In this document: in pieces, positions 1-9,730 of the stretch
How positions within the stretch are numbered: position 1 is the stretch's first letter
Layout: each line of letters begins with the position of its first letter
Assembly (NCBI RefSeq): GCF_002020355.1
Contig: NZ_MPZV01000001.1
Location: 992,001-1,056,000 of the forward strand
Direction: 5' to 3'
Length of the DNA: 64,000 nt
Origin: Thioclava sediminum
GTDB taxonomy: Bacteria > Pseudomonadota > Alphaproteobacteria > Rhodobacterales > Rhodobacteraceae
Program-made: the position numbers and the translations under genes
Notes under the pieces: generated by a model
Databases searched by the model: none
Told to the model about the DNA's origin: nothing
Seen by the model: only the letters and a program-made list of their open reading frames with translations

Positions 1-82
1 GGCGCGGCGCCCTACCCTCGTGTCGATCCCGTGAAGGCAGGGAAACCGCGCGCCGCGCCGGAGGTCTTTGGAAGGCCTGCGC

Positions 83-619
83 TCAGCCGCGCCAGGTGCG
101 AACCGGGCCGCAATCGACATGCACGAAATGCTCGCTCGGATAGTAGCCGACACCGCCGCCACGGATGCGCAGGGCCACTTTGTGCAGCATGCTGGTCGAG
201 ACATTCGGATGCGTCAGATCGAGCGCCTCACCCCGCATGTGATAGCTATGCGTTGCACCATGCACGAGGCGGTTCGTCTTGGGGGTGCGGTAGCCCGACA
301 CCAGCATCAGCGGCGTGCTCTGCTCGAGCATGTTCTGCATGTTGTAGGCGATGTTGACCGTGCGGTTGTCGATCTTCACCTCTTTTTCCTGACGCCAGTC
401 GCGGGCGATCCGGTAGAACTCGCGCATCGCGTCGTCGTCATACTGGCCCTTCGCGAAATAGACCGCGTCGAAATTCTCGTTGGTATGCGGATTGTGGAAG
501 CGCAGGCGGCGCTCGTCCGTCTGGCCTGCCTGTGCCGGGGTGACGATGTAGGGGGTTGCGAGGGCGCCCGCCGCGCCCAGGAGAAACTCGCGACGGAGCA
601 GCCCTGTTGCCTTTGCCAT
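83..619 (-). CDS. Tat-exported M15/DUF882 (YcbK/MepK-type) peptidoglycan endopeptidase
   Basis: Predicted periplasmic zinc peptidase of the DUF882/peptidase M15A group, 178 aa. E. coli MepK of this family cleaves peptidoglycan cross-links. The N-terminus carries a twin-arginine signal (LLRREFLLG, R9-R10) followed by a hydrophobic stretch. The family core is SGYRT at 108-112, SYHMRGEALDL at 125-135 and HFVHVD at 164-169, giving likely Zn ligands H127, D134 and H167. The start is the ATG at 619, preceded by AGGGAC on the minus strand; an upstream in-frame Met at 691 has no reason to be used and would bury the Tat signal. It is a single gene, divergent from the deaminase. A perfect 18-bp palindrome lies 75 bp upstream. 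The family call is firm; the bond cleaved is inferred. Confidence 0.85.
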   Translation of the reverse strand: MAKATGLLRREFLLGAAGALATPYIVTPAQAGQTDERRLRFHNPHTNENFDAVYFAKGQYDDDAMREFYRIARDWRQEKEVKIDNRTVNIAYNMQNMLEQSTPLMLVSGYRTPKTNRLVHGATHSYHMRGEALDLTHPNVSTSMLHKVALRIRGGGVGYYPSEHFVHVDCGPVRTWRG

Positions 620-1147
620 GATAGATGTCCCTTCGAATGCGTGTCGAAGGGCGCAAATTCGAAATTTCGGGGACGAACAAAAGGGCCGCACTGGGTTCCA
701 TCGATGGAACCGGCAGCCAAATGCCGAGAGCTCAGCAGGGAGTTGCCGACAGACGCCCTCACCTCAAGGTCATCTGAACGGATGTTACCTCTTGAAACCC
801 GCGCAGCCCTTGCAGGTCACGCAGGCGCGAGGGAGCGCGAGGACAGCCTCACACGGGGGAGAGGCCGGATTTTGGCGTCCGGACACGTGACCGCACCTGA
901 AACCACCACCCGATTCGCCCCGTGGAGACTTGGACCCCACGAAGACGCAGCAGCTTCGCGGCGCGCCTTTCGGTCACCTGTAAGTCTCGTCCAACGCCGA
1001 ATGTCGACATGGGTTCCCGAAAAAATCGGCGCGCGTGTGGGATTGGTCGCAACCGCAAGCGGGGAACAGCGCGCAGCCGTGGGCGTTCGTCCCTGCGCGC
1101 CCGCCGCGCCCGCCCCTCTTCCTCCGACCGCCGAAAGGATCGCATCC
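620..1147. other. Gene-free 528-bp stretch between divergent genes
   Basis: This stretch separates the peptidase (leftward) from the deaminase (rightward). It holds the peptidase ribosome site, a perfect 18-bp palindrome at 694-711 and an AAAGGA ribosome site just before 1148. Open frames crossing it on both strands lack ribosome sites and recognisable domains. I looked for tRNA, SRP RNA, RNase P and 6S-like signatures and saw none. An unannotated small RNA or long leader is possible but unsupported. Confidence 0.5.
694..711. promoter_or_regulatory. Perfect 18-bp palindrome upstream of the M15 peptidase gene
   Basis: GGTTCCATC followed immediately by its exact reverse complement GATGGAACC. 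It sits 75 bp upstream of the peptidase ATG, a normal operator position, and far from the rightward deaminase. Which regulator binds is unknown. Confidence 0.4.
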
Positions 1148-1615
1148 ATGCCCGAGCACCCCACCCCGACCGAACGCGAGGCGATGGCCCGCTTGATCGC
1201 CAAGGCGAAAGAGGCCGCACAGGAGCCGGGCAAGGCGGGGATCGCCGCCGCGATCCTGCGCGACGGGGAGATCATCGCCGAGGGGGAGAACGAGGTGCAT
1301 CTGAACTGCGACCCGACCCGCCACGCCGAAATCGTGGCGATCGCGAAAGCGACACGGGCGCAGGACGACCCGTCGCTCGACGGCTGCGTGCTGCTGACTA
1401 CCCTGCAACCTTGCGAGATGTGCCTCTCGGCGGCACGCTTCGCCGGGATCAAGCGGATCATCTTCGGCGCGCAGAAGGAGAATGTCGCGGGGAAGTATTT
1501 CGTCTTTCCCGATTTGACGCTGACCGAATTCCGCGACGCAGGCGAAGCCTTCGAAGCAATCGGCGGCGTGCTGGAGGAGGATGTCGTCGCGCTCTACGCC
1601 GATGGCGAGGAGTGA
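1148..1615 (+). CDS. Cytidine/deoxycytidylate deaminase-family nucleoside (guanine-type) deaminase
   Basis: Zinc-dependent deaminase of the CDA fold, 155 aa, predicted to be cytosolic and to deaminate a free base or nucleoside. The signature is complete: HAE at 59-61 (Zn ligand H59, proton shuttle E61) and PCEMC at 88-92 (Zn ligands C89 and C92). Length and the region after the second motif resemble the guanine deaminase/TadA-like branch more than tetrameric cytidine deaminase. The start is the ATG at 1148, preceded by AAAGGA; a longer frame runs upstream through the non-coding gap and is not used. The gene ends just before a bidirectional terminator shared with catalase. Substrate is not resolved by sequence. 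Confidence 0.8.
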   Translation: MPEHPTPTEREAMARLIAKAKEAAQEPGKAGIAAAILRDGEIIAEGENEVHLNCDPTRHAEIVAIAKATRAQDDPSLDGCVLLTTLQPCEMCLSAARFAGIKRIIFGAQKENVAGKYFVFPDLTLTEFRDAGEAFEAIGGVLEEDVVALYADGEE

Positions 1616-1640
1616 CGCCTCTCTAAGCTAAGCGGATAGC

Positions 1641-1669
1641 AAAAAGGCGGGGCCGAGCCCCGCCTTTTC
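1641..1669. terminator. Bidirectional intrinsic terminator between deaminase and catalase genes
   Basis: An 11-bp stem (AAAGGCGGGGC pairing with GCCCCGCCTTT) closes a 3-nt loop, with an A-run on the left and a T-run on the right. It can therefore end transcription from both convergent genes. Confidence 0.85.
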
Positions 1670-1692
1670 CTTTGGTCTGTCTGACGTTCAGC

Positions 1693-3207
1693 TTAGCCGC
1701 TGATGCTTTTCGCCGAGGCCATGCCCGGCGCTTTCGATTCACCGCCCAGCTTGTCGCGGACCGCTTTCTCGATGCGCGCGCCGATATCGCCGTCGATGTT
1801 GCGCCAGTACTCGAACGCACGCTGCAAAATTTTCTCGCTCACACCGTCGCAGAGGTGACCAGTGACGTTGTTCACGAGACGCTCGCGCGCCGCATCATCC
1901 ATCACGTCCCGCACGAGCGCACCCGCTTGGCTCCAGTCGTCGTCATCCTCGCGCAGTGTATAGGCCTGACGGACCATCTCGCCATCGGAGTACCACAGAC
2001 CGGCTTCGGATTTCTGCGGATGCGCTTCCGGGCCGCCATAGGAGTTCGGGAAATAGACCGGATCCTCGGACTTGTTCACCCGCAGCGCGCCGTCCTTTGT
2101 GTAGGCGTTGGTCTCGGCCTGCGGCTTGTTCACCGGGATCTGCTTGTAGTTCACCCCGAGCCGAGCACGGTGCGCATCGGCATAGGAGAAGCCACGCGCC
2201 AGCAGCATCTTGTCGGGCGAAAGACCGACGCCGGGGACCATGTTGTTGGGCTCGAAGGCCGCCTGCTCGATTTCGGTGTGGAAATCGGTCGGGTTGCGGT
2301 CGAGCACCATCTTGCCGACCTCGATCAGCGGATAATCCTTGTGCGGCCAGACCTTCGTCAGGTCGAACGGGTTGATGCGATAGGTCTTTGCATCCTCGAA
2401 AGGCATGATCTGGAAATAGAGCGTCCAGCTCGGAGCGTTGCCCTCGGAGATCGCGTTGAACAGGTCGCGACGGTGATAGTCGCTATCGGCGCCCGCCATC
2501 TCGTCCGCTTCTTCCTGCGTGAAATGCGCGTTGCCGTCGCCCTGATCGGTCTTGAAGTGGAACTTCACCCAGAACATCTCGCCCGCGTCATTGACGAGCG
2601 AATAGGTGTGGCTCGAATAGCCGTTCATCTCACGCCAGGTCCGCGGGATGCCGCGATCGCCCATCAGATAGGTGACCTGATGCGCGCTCTCGGGCGAGAG
2701 GGTCCAGAAGTCCCACTGCATGTCGTGATCGCGCAGGCCGTTATCGGCACGGCGCTTCTGGCTGCGGATGAAGCTCTGGAACTTCAGCGGATCGCGCACG
2801 AAGAAGATGGGGGTGTTGTTGCCCACCATGTCGAAGTTGCCTTCCTCGGTATACATCTTCACCGAGAAGCCGCGCGGGTCGCGCCATGTGTCGGGGCTGC
2901 CGCGCTCGCCTGCGACGGTCGAGAAGCGCGCGACGATGTCGGTCTTCGCGCCCGGCTGGAACACTTTCGCCTTGGTGTATTTCGAGACGTCGCCCGTCAC
3001 GGTGAAATGGCCGAAGGCGCCCGAGCCCTTGGCGTGGGGCTGGCGCTCCGGGATGCGCTCCCGGTTGAAATTCGCCATCTGCTCGATGAGGTAGTGATCG
3101 TTCAGAACGATCGGACCGTCGGAACCGACCGTGAGCGAATGTTCGAGACTTTGGACGGGGGCGCCCCCGTCTGTGGTGGCGGGGCGTCCGCGCTTGTCGT
3201 TCGTCAT
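1693..3207 (-). CDS. katA: Catalase, clade 3 small-subunit heme type
   Basis: Decomposes hydrogen peroxide to water and oxygen; 504 aa, the normal length of a small-subunit catalase. The distal active site is intact: [15 protein letters not shown] around H58, and N131 in VGNNTPIFF. The proximal heme ligand is Y342 in [15 protein letters not shown]. No export signal is visible, so it should be cytosolic. The ATG at 3207 follows a GAGGTT ribosome site. An EcfG-type promoter (GGAAC-N16-CGTT) lies at 3244-3268, which would place it in a general stress regulon. It is a single gene, convergent with the deaminase and divergent from treX. Confidence 0.95.
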   Translation of the reverse strand: MTNDKRGRPATTDGGAPVQSLEHSLTVGSDGPIVLNDHYLIEQMANFNRERIPERQPHAKGSGAFGHFTVTGDVSKYTKAKVFQPGAKTDIVARFSTVAGERGSPDTWRDPRGFSVKMYTEEGNFDMVGNNTPIFFVRDPLKFQSFIRSQKRRADNGLRDHDMQWDFWTLSPESAHQVTYLMGDRGIPRTWREMNGYSSHTYSLVNDAGEMFWVKFHFKTDQGDGNAHFTQEEADEMAGADSDYHRRDLFNAISEGNAPSWTLYFQIMPFEDAKTYRINPFDLTKVWPHKDYPLIEVGKMVLDRNPTDFHTEIEQAAFEPNNMVPGVGLSPDKMLLARGFSYADAHRARLGVNYKQIPVNKPQAETNAYTKDGALRVNKSEDPVYFPNSYGGPEAHPQKSEAGLWYSDGEMVRQAYTLREDDDDWSQAGALVRDVMDDAARERLVNNVTGHLCDGVSEKILQRAFEYWRNIDGDIGARIEKAVRDKLGGESKAPGMASAKSISG

Positions 3208-3243
3208 GTCGGAACCTCAGATTTTGGAAAATATCGGTTCGGA

Positions 3244-3268
3244 AACGCAGGGGGCGTGGCGCAGTTCC
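3244..3268 (-). promoter_or_regulatory. EcfG-like promoter for catalase (GGAAC-N16-CGTT)
   Basis: On the minus strand GGAAC (3268-3264) and CGTT (3247-3244) are separated by exactly 16 bases, matching the alphaproteobacterial EcfG/ECF15 general-stress promoter. It would start transcription about 30 nt before the catalase ATG. The match to consensus is seen; use by EcfG is inferred. Confidence 0.5.
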
Positions 3269-3430
3269 TTGAAGTTTCCACGACTGAATTCACGGCTCCG
3301 ATATGTTGGTCGAAATGCGTGCGCCCGTCCCGATCCGGCCCTTAGCGGCTTACGCTTGGGAACCGATTACACTGCGGCGCATTGATCCCGTTGGCGCGTC
3401 GCCGTTTCTTCCGCACATGGAGCCTCCCCT

Positions 3431-5506
3431 ATGACCCCCAGTTCGCTGCGTTTCGATCCGTATGCGGGGCGACCCGACACTCTTGGCGCGCGCGTCACCG
3501 GAGACGGTGTGAATTTCGCGATTTTCTCCGAAGAGGCCGAGAAGGTGGAGCTGTGCCTTTTCGACCATGAGGGCCAGGAGGAACTCGCGCGGCTGGAAAT
3601 GCCGCAGCAGGAAGGCGGGATCTGGTTCGGCCATTTGCCCGGCGCGCAGGAAGGCCTCGCCTATGGCTACCGTGTCCACGGGCGGTTTGCGCCCGAAGAA
3701 GGGCTGCGCTTCAACCCGAACAAGCTGCTCCTCGACCCCTATGCGATGGCGATGCGGGGTTATCTGAAATGGGATGATGCGCTGTTCGGCTATCCCATCG
3801 GTGGCTCCGATCTGAAGCAGGACACCCGCGACTCCGCCCCGTTCATGCCGAAAGCCATCGTCGTCGACACGCAGTTCGACTGGGATCAGGATCAGGTGCT
3901 GCACCGCCCGTGGTCCGAAACGGTGATCTACGAGGCCCATGTGAAGGGCCTGACGATGCGCCATCCCGGCGTCGTTCAGGCCGATCGCGGGACCTTCCGC
4001 GCGCTCGCCTCTCCGCAGATCATCGACCACCTGCTGACGCTCGGCGTGACCACGATCGAACTCCTGCCGATCCATGCCATCGTGCAGGATCGCCACTTGG
4101 TCGAGAACGGCCTGTCGAACTACTGGGGATACAACTCCATCGGGTTCTTCGCGCCCAATCGCAGCTATCTGGCTGGAGAGGACGTGCGCGAGGTGCGCGC
4201 CGCAGTGAAACGCTTCCACGAGGCCGGGATCGAAGTGATCCTCGACGTGGTCTACAATCACACCGCCGAGGGAAACGAGCTCGGCCCGACGCTCAGCTTC
4301 AAGGGCATCGACAATCGCAGCTACTACCTGCTGTCGCCGGAAAACAAACGCCACGGCTTCGACACGACCGGCACCGGCAACACGCTCAACGTCGCCCATC
4401 CGATGGTGCTGCGCCTCGTGATGGACAGCCTGCGCTACTGGGTGGAGGCGGTGCATGTCGATGGCTTCCGGTTCGACCTTGCTTCGACGCTTGGCCGCGA
4501 ACCCGACGGCTTCGAGCGCGAGGGCGCCTTCTTCAACGCGATCCGGCAGGACCCGGTGCTCTCCGGCGTAAAGCTGATCGCCGAGCCGTGGGATATCGGT
4601 GAAGGCGGCTATCAGGTGGGCGGCTTTCCCTGGCCCTTCCGCGAATGGAACGACAAGTTCCGCGATGACACCCGCGCGTTCTGGCGCCGCGATCCGGGGC
4701 TCTTGCCGAAAATTTCCCAGCGGCTGATGGGCTCGCCGGTGCAGTTCGACCACACGCACCGCCCCGCGACGTCTTCGATCAACTTCCTTGCTGCCCATGA
4801 CGGGTTCACGCTGTGGGATACGCTCAGCTACAACCACAAGCACAACGAGGCCAATGGCGAGGGCAATCGCGACGGCCACGACCATAACCTGTCCGACAAT
4901 ATGGGCGTCGAAGGGCCGAGCGACGATCCCGAGATCAACGCCGCCCGCCTGCGTCGGGCGCGCGCGATGCTGGGCTCGCTGATGGTCAGCCACGGCGTGC
5001 CGATGATCCTCGCAGGCGACGAAATGGGTCAGAGCCAGAACGGCAACAACAACGCCTATTGTCAGGACAACGAGACGACATGGATCGACTGGGAGGGCGC
5101 ACGGACCGATCTGCGCGACAGCCTCAGCGCGATGGTCGCGTTCCGGCGGGACTGGCGCTACCACCTCGCCCCGCCCGCCTTCACCCCTAACGCCGCGACC
5201 CCGGTCAGCGATTGGTGGCACGCGTCGGGGCGACAGATGAAGGACGACGACTGGCAGGAAGCGGGGCAGTGCTGCGTCGGATTGCGGCATCGGCTTGAGG
5301 GCTATCCCGAGCTGCTGATCGTCGCGAATGCCGGGGACGCCTGCGAGTTCACCCTGCCCGGCGACGGCTGGCGTCACATCCTCGACACGACGCTGGATCA
5401 TCCGCGCTGCGACGAGGCCGTGGACGGGGTTCAATCTCTGCCGTGGCAATCGCTGCACGCGTTCTGTCGTGAGGGTGAAGCTGCGAGCGACGAGGGCGAC
5501 GCGTGA
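3431..5506 (+). CDS. treX: Glycogen debranching enzyme TreX/GlgX (GH13)
   Basis: Isoamylase-type GH13 enzyme, 691 aa, that hydrolyses alpha-1,6 branches of glycogen and supplies linear malto-oligosaccharides to TreY/TreZ. An N-terminal CBM48-like beta domain (about 15-110) precedes the catalytic barrel. Catalytic motifs are DVVYNH (272-277), nucleophile D349 in GFRFDL, acid/base E385 in IAEPWD, and D457 in FLAAHDG. The ATG at 3431 follows GGAG at 3419. It is the first gene of treX-treZ-treY, overlapping treZ by 4 bp, so the pathway from glucan to trehalose is co-translated. In the cytosol this makes the osmo- and stress-protectant trehalose. Confidence 0.93.
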   Translation: MTPSSLRFDPYAGRPDTLGARVTGDGVNFAIFSEEAEKVELCLFDHEGQEELARLEMPQQEGGIWFGHLPGAQEGLAYGYRVHGRFAPEEGLRFNPNKLLLDPYAMAMRGYLKWDDALFGYPIGGSDLKQDTRDSAPFMPKAIVVDTQFDWDQDQVLHRPWSETVIYEAHVKGLTMRHPGVVQADRGTFRALASPQIIDHLLTLGVTTIELLPIHAIVQDRHLVENGLSNYWGYNSIGFFAPNRSYLAGEDVREVRAAVKRFHEAGIEVILDVVYNHTAEGNELGPTLSFKGIDNRSYYLLSPENKRHGFDTTGTGNTLNVAHPMVLRLVMDSLRYWVEAVHVDGFRFDLASTLGREPDGFEREGAFFNAIRQDPVLSGVKLIAEPWDIGEGGYQVGGFPWPFREWNDKFRDDTRAFWRRDPGLLPKISQRLMGSPVQFDHTHRPATSSINFLAAHDGFTLWDTLSYNHKHNEANGEGNRDGHDHNLSDNMGVEGPSDDPEINAARLRRARAMLGSLMVSHGVPMILAGDEMGQSQNGNNNAYCQDNETTWIDWEGARTDLRDSLSAMVAFRRDWRYHLAPPAFTPNAATPVSDWWHASGRQMKDDDWQEAGQCCVGLRHRLEGYPELLIVANAGDACEFTLPGDGWRHILDTTLDHPRCDEAVDGVQSLPWQSLHAFCREGEAASDEGDA

Positions 5507-7230
5507 CGGCGGCAGGCGATCGGCAGCCCCTTCGCTGGGGCGCGCATCCGGGGACGGATGGCGATTGGGACTTCGCCATCTGGGCCCCTGCCGCAAAGCG
5601 CGCAGAGCTGGTGTTGGTCGGATCGGCGCACGAGATGGGGCCAGTGGGCGATGGCGGCTGGCAGGCCTCAGTCGCTGCCCGCGACGGACTGCCCTACGCA
5701 TTCCGCCTCGACGGAACCGACTACCCCGACCCGGCCGCACGCCGCCAGCAGGGCGATGTTCACGGGCCGTCGCTGACCGTTGATCCGGCCACTTTCGATT
5801 GGGGCGACCCATGGCAAGGACGACCGTTGGACGAGGCGGTGATCCTCGAAATCCACATCGGCACCTTCACCCCCGAGGGCACGTTCACCGCTGCTTCGGA
5901 ACGCTTGCCCGAACTGGCAGGTCTCGGCATCACGGCTGTCGAGATCATGCCGGTCTCGCAATTTCATGGCGCGCATGGCTGGGGCTATGACGGGGTTTTG
6001 CTCCGCGCGCCGCATCCCGCCTATGGCAGCCCCGACGAGATGCGCGCCTTCATCCGCACAGCGCAAAGCCACGGGATCATGGTGATCCTCGATCTGGTGC
6101 TGAACCATTTCGGCCCCTTCGGGAACTACCTGCACGCCTATGCGCCCCAGACCTTCGGCGGGGAGGCAACGCCTTGGGGCGATGCGATCGACTTCACCCG
6201 GCCCGAGCTGCGCGCCCTGCTACGCGACACGGCGACGGGATGGATCGACGAGTATCGGCTCGACGGGCTGCGACTGGATGCAGTCCACGCGATCCGCGAC
6301 CCGTCCGAGCCGCATTTCCTGATCGAGCTTTTGCAAACAATCCGCGCACAGGATCGAGGCCGTCCGATCCACCTAATCCTCGAAGACGAGCGCAACCTCC
6401 CCGATCTGCGTGACGCCGGTTACGACGCGCAGTGGAACGACGATTGGCATAACGCGCTGCATGTCGCCCTGACCGGCGAGACACAGGGTTATTACGCGGC
6501 CCATGCCGCCGATCCGTTCGGCGATCTGGCGCGGGCGATGGTGCAGGGCCAGGTCGAGGAAGGCCAGACCCGTTCCGATGGCACCAAGGCACGCGGCGCG
6601 CCCGCCGCCCATTTGCCATGGTCCGCTTTCGTGAACGCCAACCTCACCCATGACCAAGCGGGCAACCGCCCCGAGGGCGAGCGCCTCCTGAGGCTGATCG
6701 GCGATGAGGCGGGTGCGGTGATCCATGCGCTGGTGCTGCTGATGCCCTTCACGCCGATGCTGTTCATGGGCGAAGAGGTCGGCGCGACCGCGCCCTTCCC
6801 CTTCTTCGCCGATCCACCGCCGGACGCCGTCACCGCACTGCGCGCGGGCCGGACGAAAGAGCTGCAAGCCATCGGCTACGACACGACCGCGATGATCGAC
6901 CCCGCCTCTCCCGACACGCCGCGCCTGTGCTACCCTTACGGTGACACCGGGCCCCGCGCGCAGGAGTGGCTGCGGCTGACGCGCGAACTTCTGAGCCTGC
7001 GCCGGACGCATGTGCTGCCGCTTTTGCGCAGCGGCAAGTCCGGGCCCGGAGAGGTCACGCGCCACGGGGCGAAGGCCTTCCACGCGCGCTGGCCTTTCGC
7101 GGCGGGGACGCTTGATATTCTCGTCAGCCTCGGGGCACCCGCCTCCAATGCGCCGCGGCGGGAGCCTGCGCTATTCTCGATGGGCGACCCGTGCCGGGAC
7201 GCCTTCGCCATCGACGTGAGGATTGAGTGA
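5503..7230 (+). CDS. treZ: Malto-oligosyltrehalose trehalohydrolase
   Basis: GH13 enzyme, 575 aa, that releases free trehalose from the terminal maltooligosyltrehalose made by TreY. An N-terminal CBM48-like domain (about 10-95) is followed by the barrel, with nucleophile D259 in GLRLDAVHAI and acid/base E294 in ILEDERN. The start is GTG at 5503, overlapping the treX stop as GTGA; a purine-rich GAGGG lies just upstream. It is followed by treY with a 1-bp overlap. Length and order match standard treXZY clusters. Confidence 0.93.
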   Translation: MTAAGDRQPLRWGAHPGTDGDWDFAIWAPAAKRAELVLVGSAHEMGPVGDGGWQASVAARDGLPYAFRLDGTDYPDPAARRQQGDVHGPSLTVDPATFDWGDPWQGRPLDEAVILEIHIGTFTPEGTFTAASERLPELAGLGITAVEIMPVSQFHGAHGWGYDGVLLRAPHPAYGSPDEMRAFIRTAQSHGIMVILDLVLNHFGPFGNYLHAYAPQTFGGEATPWGDAIDFTRPELRALLRDTATGWIDEYRLDGLRLDAVHAIRDPSEPHFLIELLQTIRAQDRGRPIHLILEDERNLPDLRDAGYDAQWNDDWHNALHVALTGETQGYYAAHAADPFGDLARAMVQGQVEEGQTRSDGTKARGAPAAHLPWSAFVNANLTHDQAGNRPEGERLLRLIGDEAGAVIHALVLLMPFTPMLFMGEEVGATAPFPFFADPPPDAVTALRAGRTKELQAIGYDTTAMIDPASPDTPRLCYPYGDTGPRAQEWLRLTRELLSLRRTHVLPLLRSGKSGPGEVTRHGAKAFHARWPFAAGTLDILVSLGAPASNAPRREPALFSMGDPCRDAFAIDVRIE

Positions 7231-9509
7231 TGCCGTCCGATCTGCCCGCGGCCACCGCCCACCCCATGATCGCGACCTACCGGCTGCAATTGCGCAACGG
7301 CATCGATTTCGCGGCTGCGAAAACCTTCCTGCCCTATCTCGCCGACCTTGGCGTGAGCCATCTCTACCTGTCGCCGATCTTCACTGCGACAGAAGGTTCG
7401 ACCCACGGCTACGACGTTGCCAATCCGCAGGAGATCGACCCGGCGCTTGGCGGCGAGGACGGGTTTCGAGGCCTCTCCGAGGCCGCGCAGGCGCTGGGGC
7501 TCGGCATCGCGCTCGACCTCGTGCCGAACCACACCGCACTCTCGCTCGACAATCCGTGGATGCGTGATGCGATGCGCCATGGCCCCGACAGCGCCTATGC
7601 CGATTACTTCGCGATCGATTGGTCGCAAAAACTGATCCTGCCTTTCCTGCCGGAGCCGCTCGACGACATGCTGGCGAGGGGCGAGCTGCGACTGACTGAG
7701 GATCACGGTGGCGCGGTGGAATGGGAAGGCGGCTGGCTGCCGCTCGCGCCCGGCACGGCGGCGCTGGGAGATATCGCTGCGGTCCTGACGCACCAGCACT
7801 GGCAGCTGCGCGACTGGACGCGCGAACGCGGCGCGCTCTCGCATCGGCGCTTCTTCAACGTCACCGGGCTGATCGGGATGCGCATCGAGGATCCGGCGGT
7901 ATTCGCCGCGATGACGGAACTGCCTGCGCGACTGGTGCGCGAGGGGCTCGCCCACGCGCTACGGATCGATCACATCGACGGGCTGGCCGATCCCGCCACC
8001 TATCTGGAGCGGCTGCGCCAGACGGTCGGCGATGCGGTCCCGGTCTGGGTCGAGAAGATTCTGACCGACGATGAGGCGATGCCCGCCGGGTGGCAGACCG
8101 ACGGCACGACCGGATACGAGGCCGGACGGCAGATTTGCTGTCTGCTGACCGAACCCGAAGGCTTCGCGCGGCTCGACGCATTTTGGCGCGACCGCACCGG
8201 CGGCTGCGACGATTACGAGACGATGTGCCGCGAGGCGCGCGCGCAGGTGATCCCCGAAGACCTCGCGGCCGAGTTGCACCAACTGATCGACCTCGCGCAG
8301 GCGGCACTCGTGGTGGATCGGCTCGACCCGCCGGATGCCGAGACGCTGCGCGAGGCGATGCTGGCGCTGCTGATTTTCTTCCCGCGCTATCGCAGCTATA
8401 TCACCACGCCGCCCGCGACACCCGAGGACCGCGCCATCATCGAAGAGACGGTGGACGCCGCAGCAGAGACCTTGCCGCAACGCGAGGCGCTCGATTTGCT
8501 CGCCGGGCTGCTGCTCGACGGGACGGACAAGCCGAGCCTCAAGTTCCGCATCCGGTTCCAGCAGGTCACGGGCGCGGTGGTGGCCAAGGCGCAGGAGGAC
8601 ACGGCCTTCTTCCGCCACACCCGTTACCTCGCCGCCAATGAGGTCGGCGCGGAACCCGATACGCCGCTGCTGGATGCGCAGGGGCTGAACGCGTGGTTCT
8701 CCAGTGCGCAGGGCCAGCGGGACACGGCGCTGACGCTCACCTCCAGCCATGACACGAAACGCGCCGAGGATACACGGATGCGGATCGCTGCGATCTCGCA
8801 CCATCCCGAGACCTTTGCCGCTTTGTTCGATACCGCGATGCAGGACGCCGCACGCTCGGATGCCGGATTCGTCTGGTATGCCACGCAAAGCCTTCTGGGC
8901 ATCTGGGACGATCCCGCGCCCGGTCCGGACCTGTGCGAGCGCCTGACCGAACATCTGCGCAAAGCCCTTCGCGAGGGAGGGGAGATCACGCGCTGGTCCT
9001 TCCCCGACATCGAGGCCGAGGACGCCACGCTGGACTCCGCGCGGCGCATCTGCGCGGCGTGGGAGGCGCAGCCGCCAGCCGAACTCGCGCCCCTGATCGC
9101 GACGGGACAGCGGCTGTCGCTGCTGCAACTGGCGCTGAAGATGATGCTGCCCGGCATGCCCGACATCTACCAGCGCGGGGAGCGCGCCCTCTACGAATTG
9201 ACCGATCCCGACAATCGCCGCCCTTTCGCTTTGCCGGAAACCCCGACGTCCTTCGAGCAGGCGAAATCGGACGCCACCCGGCGCCTTCTGAAGCTGCGAC
9301 GACAGGCGGAGGACGTGTTCCGCGCAGGCACCGCCGAGGCGGCAGAGCGTGACGGTATCTTTACGCTGACCCGTCGCGCGGGCGGGCGCGAAATCACCCT
9401 GCGCTTCCGTCGTGACCTGCGCGATCTCAGCGATGGCGCGCTCTTCGAGATTCGCGATTCGGCAGCAGAAGACACTGCCGCCCGCCTCGCATTTCCGCCG
9501 CCTGCCTAA
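7230..9509 (+). CDS. treY: Malto-oligosyltrehalose synthase
   Basis: GH13_26 enzyme, 759 aa, that isomerises the reducing-end alpha-1,4 bond of maltodextrin to the alpha,alpha-1,1 bond of trehalose. Family features include the early block STHGYDV near residue 60, DLVPNH at 96-101, LRIDHIDGLADP and VEKILTDDE. I start at the ATG at 7230 (TGATG overlap with treZ) because GAGG at 7219-7222 lies 7 nt upstream; a GTG at 7227 is closer than ideal. It is the last gene of the tre operon; 221 bp then separate it from the GlgC-like gene. Confidence 0.93.
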   Translation: MPSDLPAATAHPMIATYRLQLRNGIDFAAAKTFLPYLADLGVSHLYLSPIFTATEGSTHGYDVANPQEIDPALGGEDGFRGLSEAAQALGLGIALDLVPNHTALSLDNPWMRDAMRHGPDSAYADYFAIDWSQKLILPFLPEPLDDMLARGELRLTEDHGGAVEWEGGWLPLAPGTAALGDIAAVLTHQHWQLRDWTRERGALSHRRFFNVTGLIGMRIEDPAVFAAMTELPARLVREGLAHALRIDHIDGLADPATYLERLRQTVGDAVPVWVEKILTDDEAMPAGWQTDGTTGYEAGRQICCLLTEPEGFARLDAFWRDRTGGCDDYETMCREARAQVIPEDLAAELHQLIDLAQAALVVDRLDPPDAETLREAMLALLIFFPRYRSYITTPPATPEDRAIIEETVDAAAETLPQREALDLLAGLLLDGTDKPSLKFRIRFQQVTGAVVAKAQEDTAFFRHTRYLAANEVGAEPDTPLLDAQGLNAWFSSAQGQRDTALTLTSSHDTKRAEDTRMRIAAISHHPETFAALFDTAMQDAARSDAGFVWYATQSLLGIWDDPAPGPDLCERLTEHLRKALREGGEITRWSFPDIEAEDATLDSARRICAAWEAQPPAELAPLIATGQRLSLLQLALKMMLPGMPDIYQRGERALYELTDPDNRRPFALPETPTSFEQAKSDATRRLLKLRRQAEDVFRAGTAEAAERDGIFTLTRRAGGREITLRFRRDLRDLSDGALFEIRDSAAEDTAARLAFPPPA

Positions 9510-9730
9510 TTGATCGGCGGATTGGCGCGACCTGTTTTTTGACGCATCGCACGAGACCGCCCCCTAGACTCAAAGGGTTATCGGGAAGCTCTCGAAATGG
9601 TCAAAAAACACACGCGAAAATCTTACCGCGAACCGGCGGAAATCCGGGAACCGCGGACCCGTTTCATGGCTTTCATTTTTGAAAAGCGTTAAGCTTATTC
9701 ACGTCGCAGCGTCACGGTGGAGGAGCTCTG

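Noticed and set aside
618-890. Possible 90-aa gene in the gap before the deaminase
   Set aside because: Its start lies inside the peptidase ribosome-site region, no ribosome site precedes it, and the sequence has no recognisable pattern.
1672-3345. 557-residue open frame antisense to catalase
   Set aside because: It is a by-product of GC-rich codon bias; catalase on the other strand has full active-site motifs, and this frame has none.
3350-5812. 820-residue open frame antisense to treX
   Set aside because: No domain, no ribosome site, and it runs across the treX promoter; a shadow of treX.
9539-9570. TTGACG/TAGACT promoter before the GlgC-like gene
   Set aside because: Spacer is 20 bp, too long for a sigma-70 promoter.
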